This document shows, one piece after another, positions 1-5,996 of a stretch of DNA of 5,996 nucleotides (positions within the stretch are counted from its first letter, which is position 1; the number at the start of each line of letters is the position of its first letter). The DNA is from Inquilinus sp. Its GTDB lineage: Bacteria > Pseudomonadota > Alphaproteobacteria > DSM-16000 > Inquilinaceae. The position numbers and the translations under genes are program-made. Under the pieces are notes generated by a model. The model saw only the letters and a program-made list of their open reading frames with translations. It was not told the DNA's origin and searched no databases. The stretch spans positions 1 through 5,996 of the forward strand of contig JABDIP010000022.1 in NCBI GenBank assembly GCA_013003675.1, given 5' to 3'.

Positions 1-82
1 GGGCGGCCAGTGCGGGACTGGAATGCCGCGTCGCATTGGCTCCTCGCGAAGACGGCCGTTGGAGGTGGGGCCCGACGGCCGC

Positions 83-595
83 TCAGCCGAGGGCGGCCTC
101 TATGGTCCTCAGCGCCTCCTCGGCCAATTGGCGGAGGCGGAGGTCCTCGGCGGCGTCGGCGGCGACGGCGGTGAGGGCAGGGGCCGCCGGGGCGGCGCTG
201 TCGGCGAGGTAACCGAGGGCGAGCACGGCGCCGGCCCGGGTGTTGAGGTCGTAGTCGTGGCGCAGCACGCCGACCACGATGGCGACCGCGGCGGCCCGGT
301 CGGGGCCGAGATCGGCGACCGCCCGTTCGATCAGCAGCACGCGGACGCTGGTGACGTCGAATCCGACGCGGTCGTAAGAAAAGTCGCCGGCGATCTCGCC
401 GCAGCGATAGGCGTAAACGTGGTCGAGCAGCGCCTCGACGGTGTCGGGCATCCTGTCGTCCACGAGCTGGCTGATCGCCACCGAGACGGCGCAGCACCCA
501 ACCGCCAGCGCGATGCCAAGGGCCGAGGCGTGCCGACGCAGCGTCCGCGCCAGGGCGGCCTTCCCGTCCCGTCCTCGATGTCCGCGTTCCGTCAT
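83..595 (-). CDS. HEAT-like repeat protein with N-terminal membrane segment, function unknown
   Basis: The predicted protein has 170 residues and I do not recognise a specific family. A basic N-terminus (Arg/Lys-rich, residues 4-22) precedes one hydrophobic segment at about 25-45, so the protein is either an inner-membrane anchor facing the periplasm or carries a signal peptide. The Cys pair at 34-35 after Ala-Val-Gly is only a weak lipobox. Residues 50-64 and 79-170 read as successive amphipathic, Ala/Leu-rich helices. The pair at about 117-133 and 136-168 has the spacing and the R-x-x-A-x-x-A-L pattern of HEAT/PBS-lyase-like repeats, a fold usually used for protein-protein contacts. The open frame extends upstream to 943, but I chose the ATG at 595: the translation before it is Arg/Pro-rich and runs through the 70-nt repeat, and the basic-then-hydrophobic N-terminus begins here. 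No good ribosome binding site is visible. The gene is divergent from the antiporter. The reading as a real gene is fairly secure; its role is unknown. Confidence 0.62.
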   Translation of the reverse strand: MTERGHRGRDGKAALARTLRRHASALGIALAVGCCAVSVAISQLVDDRMPDTVEALLDHVYAYRCGEIAGDFSYDRVGFDVTSVRVLLIERAVADLGPDRAAAVAIVVGVLRHDYDLNTRAGAVLALGYLADSAAPAAPALTAVAADAAEDLRLRQLAEEALRTIEAALG

Positions 596-710
596 TCTGC
601 GCTTCAAGGTGTTTCCCGTAGAGGCATTTTGACTGCGCCCGGCTTTGCGGCCGGTTAACGGCGCGACGATCGTGCCGAACGCCTTTGAGCGCGGTGAACG
701 ATGGCGCCAT
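596..710. other. Intergenic region, 5' side of the HEAT-like gene
   Basis: This is the left part of the divergent gap between the HEAT-like gene and the antiporter. It is less GC-rich than its surroundings and holds a small hairpin, CCGGC-TTTGCG-GCCGG (639-654), with no T-run on either side. I find no convincing -35/-10 pair. It presumably holds the promoter of the minus-strand gene, but nothing can be assigned. Confidence 0.35.
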
Positions 711-780
711 GGGGTCAGGTCTTGATTTGTGGATTGCCAAGCGGCAACGCCGCGCAATTCAAATTTCAAGACCTGACCCC
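711..780 (-). repeat. 70-nt hairpin repeat, copy A (left of the antiporter gene)
   Basis: The ends are perfect 15-bp inverted repeats, GGGGTCAGGTCTTGA and its complement. The interior can pair almost throughout: 733-737 with 754-758, and an apical GCGGC-AAC-GCCGC hairpin at 741-753, with a three-base bulge (738-740) in the left arm. Its reverse complement matches copy B (2110-2179) at 63 of 70 positions by hand count, so the two copies lie in opposite orientation. Copy A has lost pairing at several inner stem positions (for example 726/765, 727/764 and 729/762) and looks more decayed. It sits between the divergent starts of the HEAT-like gene (595) and the antiporter (853), so it could affect either promoter. 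From memory, similar GGGGTCAGGTCTTG ends occur in REP/MITE-like repeats of proteobacteria. The link to a REP-associated (Y1) transposase is an inference; no transposase is present here. Confidence 0.9.
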
Positions 781-786
781 ATTCTT

Positions 787-800
787 CCCGCCTAGGCGGG
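787..800. promoter_or_regulatory. Perfect 14-bp palindrome upstream of the antiporter gene, possible operator
   Basis: CCCGCCTAGGCGGG reads the same on both strands with no spacer. It lies 7 nt beyond copy A of the repeat and about 52 nt before the antiporter start at 853. Position and symmetry would suit a dimeric regulator site. It has a central CTAG, a tetranucleotide that is rare in many bacterial genomes. No regulator family is recognisable from the sequence, and a GC-rich palindrome could arise by chance. Treat it as a candidate only. Confidence 0.3.
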
Positions 801-852
801 CGCCGGCCGGGACGGTAGGCTCGCGGCTCGACTCGCCCACCGCTCCGGACCG

Positions 853-2109
<1,257 letters not shown>

Positions 2110-2124
<15 letters not shown>

Positions 2125-2179
2125 ATTGTGAATTGCGCGGCGTTGCCGCATGACAATTGACAATTCAAGACCTGACCCC
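2110..2179 (+). repeat. 70-nt hairpin repeat, copy B (overlaps the end of the antiporter gene)
   Basis: It has the same 15-bp terminal inverted repeats as copy A, in the opposite orientation. Here the stem is nearly intact: element positions 1-26 pair with 45-70 with a single mismatch (21/50), capped by GCGGC-GTT-GCCGC, with the asymmetric bulge (2150-2153) in the right arm. The better pairing suggests it is the younger or better-maintained copy. Its first 15 bases provide the final codons and stop (2122-2124) of the antiporter gene. It lies between two convergent genes, so the transcript could form a large stem from either side, but no T-run follows, so it is not a classical intrinsic terminator. 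The flanks show no convincing target-site duplication. Confidence 0.92.
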
Positions 2180-2226
2180 ACGTCACTCGGCGGAAGGAGC
2201 GTGCGGTACGGGCGCCGCTGGCCCTG

Positions 2227-2691
2227 TCAGAACACCCCGGAGTCGAGCCCGGCGGCCATCGCCTCGGCCAACTCGCGCACCTGGCCGACGAATACCTCCC
2301 GCCACGCGCCGCGGCAGATCAGCGGCTCCTGCACCGCGCGCCAGCGCAGTCCGGTGGTGATCGTCTCCACCCCGCGCCTTGTGCCGGTGCCGTCCTGCCC
2401 GGCGCGGATGAAGAGCGCGTAAGGCAGCCCTTGGGTCTTCTCCAGGCAGGGGTAGTAGCTGCGGTCGAAGAAATCCTTCAGCGCCCCGCTCATATAGCCG
2501 AGGTTCTCGGTGGTGCCGAGCAGCACCGCCCCGGCCTTCAGCACATCGTCCGGGCCGGCCTCGAACGGGCTCAGGGCGACGATCTCGACTCCGCACGCCT
2601 CCGCCCGCGCACCCTCCACCGCGGCCTCGAACAGCCGCCGGGTGTTCGGCGACGGCGCATGGGCGACGATGAGCAGGCGTTTAGTCGTCAT
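2227..2691 (-). CDS. Flavodoxin-fold NAD(P)H-dependent FMN reductase family protein
   Basis: The predicted protein has 154 residues and is probably a cytosolic flavoprotein that uses NAD(P)H to reduce a quinone, flavin or similar acceptor. The N-terminus K-R-L-L-I-V-A-H-A-P-S-P-N-T (4-17) is beta strand 1 followed by the FMN-phosphate loop. The segment L-G-T-T-E-N-L-G-Y-M-S-G-A-L-K-D-F-F-D-R (58-77) is the second flavin loop, typical of the NADPH-dependent FMN reductase/flavodoxin group. The strand Y-A-L-F-I-R-A-G-Q-D (91-100) precedes a third loop. The length is at the short end for the family but covers the whole fold. The ATG at 2691 starts directly at the fold's first strand; no good ribosome binding site is visible upstream. 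It converges on the antiporter and diverges from the dehydrogenase at 2827. The substrate is unknown. WrbA-like quinone reductase or azoreductase activity is possible but not shown. Confidence 0.85.
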   Translation of the reverse strand: MTTKRLLIVAHAPSPNTRRLFEAAVEGARAEACGVEIVALSPFEAGPDDVLKAGAVLLGTTENLGYMSGALKDFFDRSYYPCLEKTQGLPYALFIRAGQDGTGTRRGVETITTGLRWRAVQEPLICRGAWREVFVGQVRELAEAMAAGLDSGVF

Positions 2692-2724
2692 GGCGGCGAG
2701 TGTCCGGCACCAGGCGCCCGCGGA

Positions 2725-2743
2725 TCAAGACCTGAGCTGACCC
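2725..2743. repeat. Degenerate end of the 70-nt hairpin repeat
   Basis: TCAAGACCTGA (2725-2735) matches the right terminal arm of copies A and B exactly. It is followed by a five-base insertion (GCTGA, which partly duplicates the preceding bases) and then CCC, which resumes the consensus. No left arm is recognisable about 70 nt upstream, where the FMN-reductase gene begins. It is probably a relic, or a solo end, in the divergent promoter region between 2691 and 2827. Confidence 0.55.
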
Positions 2744-2813
2744 GGCTTCCGCCGGCCCGCCCTTGACGTGGCGCGGCAATTCGTCGAGACCGGGATCAAA
2801 GCCGATCCACTCC

Positions 2814-2817
2814 GGAG
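2814..2817 (+). promoter_or_regulatory. Ribosome binding site for the SDR gene
   Basis: GGAG lies 9 nt before the ATG at 2827 and supports that start. It falls inside a 10-bp perfect palindrome (ACTCCGGAGT, 2809-2818), which may be coincidental. Confidence 0.6.
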
Positions 2818-2826
2818 TCTCCGCCC

Positions 2827-3588
2827 ATGTCCTTCGCCATCCATCCGAGCCTGAAAGAGACCGTCGTCTTCGTCACCGGCGGGACGTCGGGGATCGGCGA
2901 ACTGATCGTGCGGGGCTTCGTCGAGCAGGGCGCGCGGGTCGGTTTCGTCGATATCGACGAGGCCGGCGGCCGGGCGCTGGCCGACGCGCTGGCCGGGCAG
3001 GGGGCGACGATCCGCTTCGAGCCCTGCGATCTGCGCGACATCGGCGCGCTCAAGCAAGCCTTCAAGGCGCTGGAGGCGTCGCTGGGGCCGGCCGGGGTGC
3101 TGGTCAACAACGCCGCGCGCGACGACCGGCATCCCTGGGACGAGGTGACGCCGGAGTATTACGACGAGCGCATCGCCACCAATCTGCGGCACATGTTCTT
3201 CGCCACCCAGGCGGTGGCGCCAGGCATGATCGCCGCCGGCAAGGGCTCGATCGTCAATATCGGCTCGAACTCGTGGTGGGAGGCTTCCGGCGGCATGCCG
3301 GTCTACACCAGCGCCAAGGCGGCGGTGCACGGCATGACGCGCTCTTTCGCCCGCGACCTGGGGCCGCACCGCATCCGGGTCAACACCGTGGTGCCGGGCT
3401 GGATCATGACCGAGCGGCAGAAGCAGCTCTGGGCGACGCCGGAGAAGCTCGAGCGGCACCGCCAGAACCAGTGCCTGCCCGATCTGATCGAGCCGGTCTA
3501 TGTCGCCCGCATGGTGCTGTTCCTGGCCTCCGATGATGCCGCCATGTGCACGGCGAACAACTACATGGTCGAGGCTGGGTCGATCTGA
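2827..3588 (+). CDS. Short-chain dehydrogenase/reductase, XylB-like (sugar 1-dehydrogenase type)
   Basis: The predicted cytosolic NAD-dependent oxidoreductase has 253 residues, the normal length for a classical SDR. It has the nucleotide-binding T-G-G-T-S-G-I-G (17-24), an Asp at the end of strand 2 (V-D-I-D, Asp42) that favours NAD over NADP, the N-N-A-A motif (94-97, a variant of NNAG), and the catalytic tetrad Asn119, Ser147, Tyr160, Lys164 (Y-T-S-A-K). The C-terminal L-F-L-A-S-D-D-A-A-M-C-T-A-N-N-Y is typical. Compared from memory, the chain follows Caulobacter crescentus D-xylose 1-dehydrogenase XylB closely: an N-terminal A-I-x-P-S-L-K, D-D-R-H after the NNA motif, N-L-R-H-M, T-Q-A-V-A-P-G-M, and a Trp after the catalytic Ser. 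That makes an aldose to aldonolactone oxidation plausible, but the substrate is inferred and no other sugar-catabolic gene is nearby. The start is supported by GGAG at 2814-2817. A terminator-like hairpin follows at 3631-3661. Confidence 0.9.
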   Translation: MSFAIHPSLKETVVFVTGGTSGIGELIVRGFVEQGARVGFVDIDEAGGRALADALAGQGATIRFEPCDLRDIGALKQAFKALEASLGPAGVLVNNAARDDRHPWDEVTPEYYDERIATNLRHMFFATQAVAPGMIAAGKGSIVNIGSNSWWEASGGMPVYTSAKAAVHGMTRSFARDLGPHRIRVNTVVPGWIMTERQKQLWATPEKLERHRQNQCLPDLIEPVYVARMVLFLASDDAAMCTANNYMVEAGSI

Positions 3589-3603
3589 ACGGTCGGGGTG
3601 GCC

Positions 3604-3741
3604 CCCTCACCCTCCCGCTACGCGGGTCCCTCCCTCTCCCGCGAGGGGAGAGGGATTTTTTCCACCGCTGCGGCCCGTTGATTTCCCTCTCCCCTTGCGG
3701 GAGAGGGAGGGGCCCGGCGCAAAGCGTTGGGAGGGTGAGGG
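3604..3741. repeat. Inverted pair of CT/GA-rich palindromic repeats between convergent genes
   Basis: Two copies of one unit face each other. Each unit has an outer 13-mer, CCCTCACCCTCCC (3604-3616; reverse complement at 3729-3741), a variable spacer (3617-3627, 11 nt; 3712-3728, 17 nt), and a 28-nt block (3628-3655; reverse complement at 3684-3711) that differs at one base. Each block is itself a hairpin with 10-bp arms TCCCTCTCCC/GGGAGAGGGA: 3631-3655 and 3684-3708. The left spacer side has a further small hairpin, CCCGC-TAC-GCGGG (3614-3626). The arrangement is like a REP pair (BIME). Similar CT-rich intergenic palindromes are common in GC-rich proteobacteria (general knowledge). It fills most of the gap between the SDR and methyltransferase genes and explains low-complexity translated tails in overlapping frames. 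Confidence 0.88.
3631..3661 (+). terminator. Intrinsic-terminator-like hairpin for the SDR gene
   Basis: Perfect 10-bp arms TCCCTCTCCC (3631-3640) and GGGAGAGGGA (3646-3655) surround a GCGAG loop and are followed by six T's (3656-3661). It begins 42 nt after the SDR stop at 3588. The partner hairpin at 3684-3708 lacks a T-run on the minus strand, so it does not look like an intrinsic terminator for the opposing methyltransferase operon. Confidence 0.72.
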
Positions 3742-3765
3742 TGATGCCGGCCCAGCCGATGGCCG

Positions 3766-4371
3766 CTATTTCCGCCCGACCAGATCGATCAGCGCCGACA
3801 TGCCGTGGTGGCCGGCGCCTTCCGCCACTTCGCTGTCGTGCTCGCGGATCTCCAGCGTGGCGAAATCGCCGAAGGCGGCCTCCAGCAATTCGCGCGTGTA
3901 GAGTTGCTCGACGGCCTTCGGGCCGCCGGTCGCATAGACCAGCTGCTCCGGCCGATAGCCCTGGATCAACAGCAGGCCGCCGGGCTTCAGCGCCTTCCTG
4001 ATGCCTTCGAAGATGACAGTCCGTTCGGCCGGCGGGGCGAACTGGAAGAAGATGCCGACGATCACGTCGAACGCCGCGTCCGGCCAGTCCCAGGCGAACA
4101 GATCGGCGCGCTCGGTCTCGATCGCCACGCCGCGGGCGGCGGCCAGGTCCCGCGCCTTGGCCAGGGCGGTCGGCGAGAAGTCGAGCGCCTGCACCGACAG
4201 CCCCCGCTCGGCCAGCCAGACGCCGTTGCGCCCCTCGCCGTCGGCGATGCTGAGCGCCCGCCGGCCCGGCACCAGCAGCGGCGCCTGGGCGGCGAGGAAG
4301 GCGTTGGGCGCGGTGCCGAACAGATAGTCCTCGGCGGCGAAACGCTGTTCCCAACGGTCGAATTCGCTCAT
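3766..4371 (-). CDS. Class I SAM-dependent methyltransferase
   Basis: The predicted cytosolic methyltransferase has 201 residues and transfers a methyl group from S-adenosylmethionine to an unknown small acceptor. The N-terminal W-E-Q-R-F-A-A-E-D-Y-L-F-G-T-A-P-N-A-F-L (7-26) is typical of TehB-like and related small-molecule methyltransferases. Motif I is A-D-G-E-G-R-N-G (43-50). The acidic residue that would contact the SAM ribose is Asp64 in A-L-D-F-S. A-D-L-F-A-W (89-94) and F-D-V-I-V (101-105) mark the next strands, and L-K-P-G-G-L-L-L-I-Q-G-Y (128-139) is the post-motif strand. The C-terminal E-G-A-G-H-H-G-M-S-A-L-I-D-L-V-G-R-K is a usual ending for this group. The start codon overlaps the stop of the molybdenum-hydroxylase gene (ATGA, 4368-4371), and AGGGAAGA (4378-4385) precedes it by 6 nt, so the two are probably translationally coupled. 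Tellurite or thiol methylation is possible from the family but not shown. Confidence 0.88.
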   Translation of the reverse strand: MSEFDRWEQRFAAEDYLFGTAPNAFLAAQAPLLVPGRRALSIADGEGRNGVWLAERGLSVQALDFSPTALAKARDLAAARGVAIETERADLFAWDWPDAAFDVIVGIFFQFAPPAERTVIFEGIRKALKPGGLLLIQGYRPEQLVYATGGPKAVEQLYTRELLEAAFGDFATLEIREHDSEVAEGAGHHGMSALIDLVGRK

Positions 4372-5996
4372 CGTCGGTCTTCCCTGCGGTCGGTTGATCG
4401 GGCTTCGCCTCGCTGCCGAGCGTCACGGATCGCCCGCCACACCCGTTCCGGCGTGGCCGGCATATCGAGATGCTCGATGCCGAACGGGGCGAGGGCGTCG
4501 CAGACCGCGTTCATCACTGCCGCCAGGGCGCCGACCGTGCCGGCCTCGCCGACTCCCTTGGCGCCGAGCGGGTTGACGGCGGTCGGCACCGCCAGGGTCT
4601 CCAGCACCGGCCGGCCCATATCGGCGGCGATCGGCATGCGGTAGTCGAGAAAGGAGCCGGAGATGAGCTGGCCGGTGGCGCGGTCGTAGACGATCCGCTC
4701 GCCGAGCGCCTGGCCCATTCCCTGGGCGATGCCGCCTTGCATCTGGCCCTCGACCAGCGCCGGGTCCAGCACCGTGCCGACATCCTCGACCGCGGCATAG
4801 GCGACGATGGCGACCGCGCCGGTCTCCGGGTCGATCTCGATCTCGCAGATATGGCAGCCATTCGGGTAGGTCGGCTCCTCGGGGGCGTGCCAGGCATCGG
4901 CGGCGAACCCGTCGGGTCCGGCGCGGGCCGCCGCTTCGGCCAGGGTCAGGGTGAGGTCGGTGCCGGCGACGGCGAAGCGGCCGTCCCGGAAGGAGACATC
5001 GGCGATGGCGGCCTCCAAGGCCTCGGCGGCGATGGCGCGGCCCTTCTCGATCAGCGCCTCGATCGCGGCGTGCACCGCGGTGCCGCCGACCACCAGCGCG
5101 CTCGACCCGCCATTGCCGCGGCCGGTGGCCAACAGGTCGGTGTCGCCCTGGCGGTAGGCGATGGCGGCCTCCGGCACCGACAGGCGATCGGCGACCAGGC
5201 GGGCGAGCGCGGTCTCATGCCCCTGGCCGACCGACATCGCCCCCGGCCGCAACTCGATCGTGCCGTCGGCGGCGACGCTGACCCGGGCGGTATCGGCGCG
5301 GGACGGACCCATCGGCCGGCCGGCGATTTCGATCGGGCTGGCGATGCCAAGGCCGCGCAGTCGGCCGCGCGCCGCCGCCGCGTTGCGCCGGGCGGCGAAG
5401 CCGGCGCGGTCCGCCAGAGCCTCCGCCCGCGCCTGCACCGCGGCGAAGTCGCCGCAATCGTAGCGGAAGGTCAGCGCCGTCTGGTACGGCATCGCCTCGG
5501 CCGGGATCAGGTTGCGGCGGCGCAAATCGGCCGGGTCCCGGCCAAGCCGGCGGGCGGCCGCGTCGAGCAGCCGCTCAACCACATAGGTCGCCTCCGGCCG
5601 GCCGGCACCGCGATAGGGTGCGACCGACGCGGTGTGGGTGAAGACCCCGGTCACGCCCGCGCGGATCGCCGGGATGCGGTAGACGCCGGCGAGGCCGCCG
5701 ATATTGTTCACCATGCCGAGCGAGCGGCGCGACAGATAGGCGCCGATATTGGCCCGGAACTCCACATCGAGCGCCAGGTAGCGGCCTTGCTCGTCGAGCG
5801 CCAGCGTGGCCTTGGCCCGCAGGTCGCGGCCATGCTCGTCGGACAGGAACGCCTCCGTCCGGCCGGAAGCCCACAGCCCCGGCCGGCCCAACCGGCGCGC
5901 CGCCCACAGCACCAGCCCGTCTTCGCGGCCGGCCGCGCCCTTCATGCCGAACGAGCCGCCGACATCGCCGGCGAGCACGCGCAGACCGGTCGGCGC
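4368..5996 (-). CDS. Xanthine dehydrogenase family molybdenum-binding subunit (form-II CoxL-like), 5' end outside the window
   Basis: The frame is open to the window edge, giving the C-terminal 542 residues of a protein that normally has about 750-800. A GTG at 5978 is not the true start, because family sequence continues upstream of it. The subunit carries the molybdenum-pterin cofactor and hydroxylates a heterocycle, aldehyde or similar substrate. Motifs, numbered from the window edge: G-G-S-F-G-M-K (13-19), active-site loop P-Y-R-G-A-G-R (127-133), cofactor loop S-V-G-Q-G-H-E (255-261), and G-V-G-E-A-G with the catalytic Glu484. The usual P-A-T-P-E-R-V-W ending is present, followed by a short charged tail. 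The loop is the AYRGAGR-type of form-II proteins, not the AYxCSFR of true CO dehydrogenase, so CO oxidation is unlikely. The FAD (CoxM) and 2Fe-2S (CoxS) partners are not in view and, if adjacent, would lie beyond 5996. The methyltransferase gene follows with a 4-nt overlap. The substrate is unknown. Confidence 0.92.
   Translation of the reverse strand, partial: APTGLRVLAGDVGGSFGMKGAAGREDGLVLWAARRLGRPGLWASGRTEAFLSDEHGRDLRAKATLALDEQGRYLALDVEFRANIGAYLSRRSLGMVNNIGGLAGVYRIPAIRAGVTGVFTHTASVAPYRGAGRPEATYVVERLLDAAARRLGRDPADLRRRNLIPAEAMPYQTALTFRYDCGDFAAVQARAEALADRAGFAARRNAAAARGRLRGLGIASPIEIAGRPMGPSRADTARVSVAADGTIELRPGAMSVGQGHETALARLVADRLSVPEAAIAYRQGDTDLLATGRGNGGSSALVVGGTAVHAAIEALIEKGRAIAAEALEAAIADVSFRDGRFAVAGTDLTLTLAEAAARAGPDGFAADAWHAPEEPTYPNGCHICEIEIDPETGAVAIVAYAAVEDVGTVLDPALVEGQMQGGIAQGMGQALGERIVYDRATGQLISGSFLDYRMPIAADMGRPVLETLAVPTAVNPLGAKGVGEAGTVGALAAVMNAVCDALAPFGIEHLDMPATPERVWRAIRDARQRGEARSTDRREDRR
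4378..4385 (-). promoter_or_regulatory. Ribosome binding site for the methyltransferase gene
   Basis: AGGGAAGA on the minus strand lies 6 nt before the ATG at 4371, inside the 3' end of the upstream gene. It fixes the methyltransferase start and, together with the ATGA overlap, indicates translation from the same mRNA. Confidence 0.65.

Noticed and set aside
53..81. CGGCCGT/ACGGCCG stem after the HEAT-like gene as a terminator
   Set aside because: The loop is 15 nt, no T-run follows on the minus strand, and the arms are short and self-palindromic.
2763..2791. TTGACG as a -35 box for the SDR gene
   Set aside because: No acceptable -10 hexamer lies 16-18 nt downstream (GAGACC at 17 nt).
2809..2818. 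10-bp palindrome ACTCCGGAGT as an operator
   Set aside because: Short GC-rich palindromes are expected by chance, and it overlaps the ribosome binding site, which explains its GGAG core.
3684..3708. Second CT-rich hairpin as an intrinsic terminator for the methyltransferase operon
   Set aside because: On the minus strand the stem is followed by AATCAACGGG rather than a T-run.
3404..4426. 340-residue minus-strand frame across the methyltransferase and the CT-rich repeat
   Set aside because: It is out of phase with the real methyltransferase, and its C-terminal part is translated palindromic repeat, a known source of false proteins.
3805..4644. Plus-strand frame opposite the methyltransferase and hydroxylase
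   Set aside because: It is an antisense shadow without recognisable motifs.
5976..5978. GTG as the start codon of the molybdenum hydroxylase subunit
   Set aside because: Codons upstream to the window edge continue a family-like strand before G-D-V-G-G-S-F-G. The protein lacks roughly 200-250 N-terminal residues, so the start lies outside the window.

Overview
The window is about 70% GC with strong G/C preference at third codon positions. It is packed with short, tightly spaced genes in both orientations. The gene families, including a sugar dehydrogenase that resembles Caulobacter XylB and a form-II CoxL-type molybdenum hydroxylase, suggest an alphaproteobacterium, perhaps of Rhodospirillales type. 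That assignment is an inference from composition and family resemblance. No rRNA, tRNA, CRISPR array, phage gene or transposase gene is visible.

Layout, left to right. (1) A minus-strand gene (83-595) encodes a small membrane-anchored or secreted protein with HEAT-like helices. (2) A plus-strand gene (853-2124) encodes a CPA1/NhaP-type Na+/H+ antiporter. It is bracketed by two copies of a 70-nt hairpin repeat in opposite orientation (711-780 and 2110-2179), and the right copy supplies the antiporter's last codons and stop. (3) A minus-strand flavodoxin-fold FMN reductase (2227-2691) converges on the antiporter. (4) A plus-strand short-chain dehydrogenase (2827-3588) is divergent from the reductase; the 135-bp gap between them holds a broken end of the same hairpin repeat. 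(5) A CT/GA-rich double palindrome (3604-3741) separates the dehydrogenase from the next, convergent operon and contains an intrinsic-terminator-like hairpin with six T's. (6) A minus-strand two-gene operon runs from the right edge: the catalytic subunit of a xanthine-dehydrogenase-family molybdenum hydroxylase (4368-5996, 5' end outside the window), then a class I SAM-dependent methyltransferase (3766-4371), joined by an ATGA stop/start overlap.

How the genes work together. Only the last two genes are clearly one transcription unit. The other genes are single units facing each other. Three are cytosolic redox or methyl-transfer enzymes (flavin reductase, NAD-type SDR, molybdenum hydroxylase with methyltransferase), and the antiporter handles ion and pH homeostasis. 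The sequence does not tie them into one pathway. The least ordinary content is the repeats: a 70-nt hairpin element present as an inverted pair around one gene plus a relic, and a second, unrelated paired palindrome used as an intergenic terminator. I see no strong evidence for a new multi-gene system.
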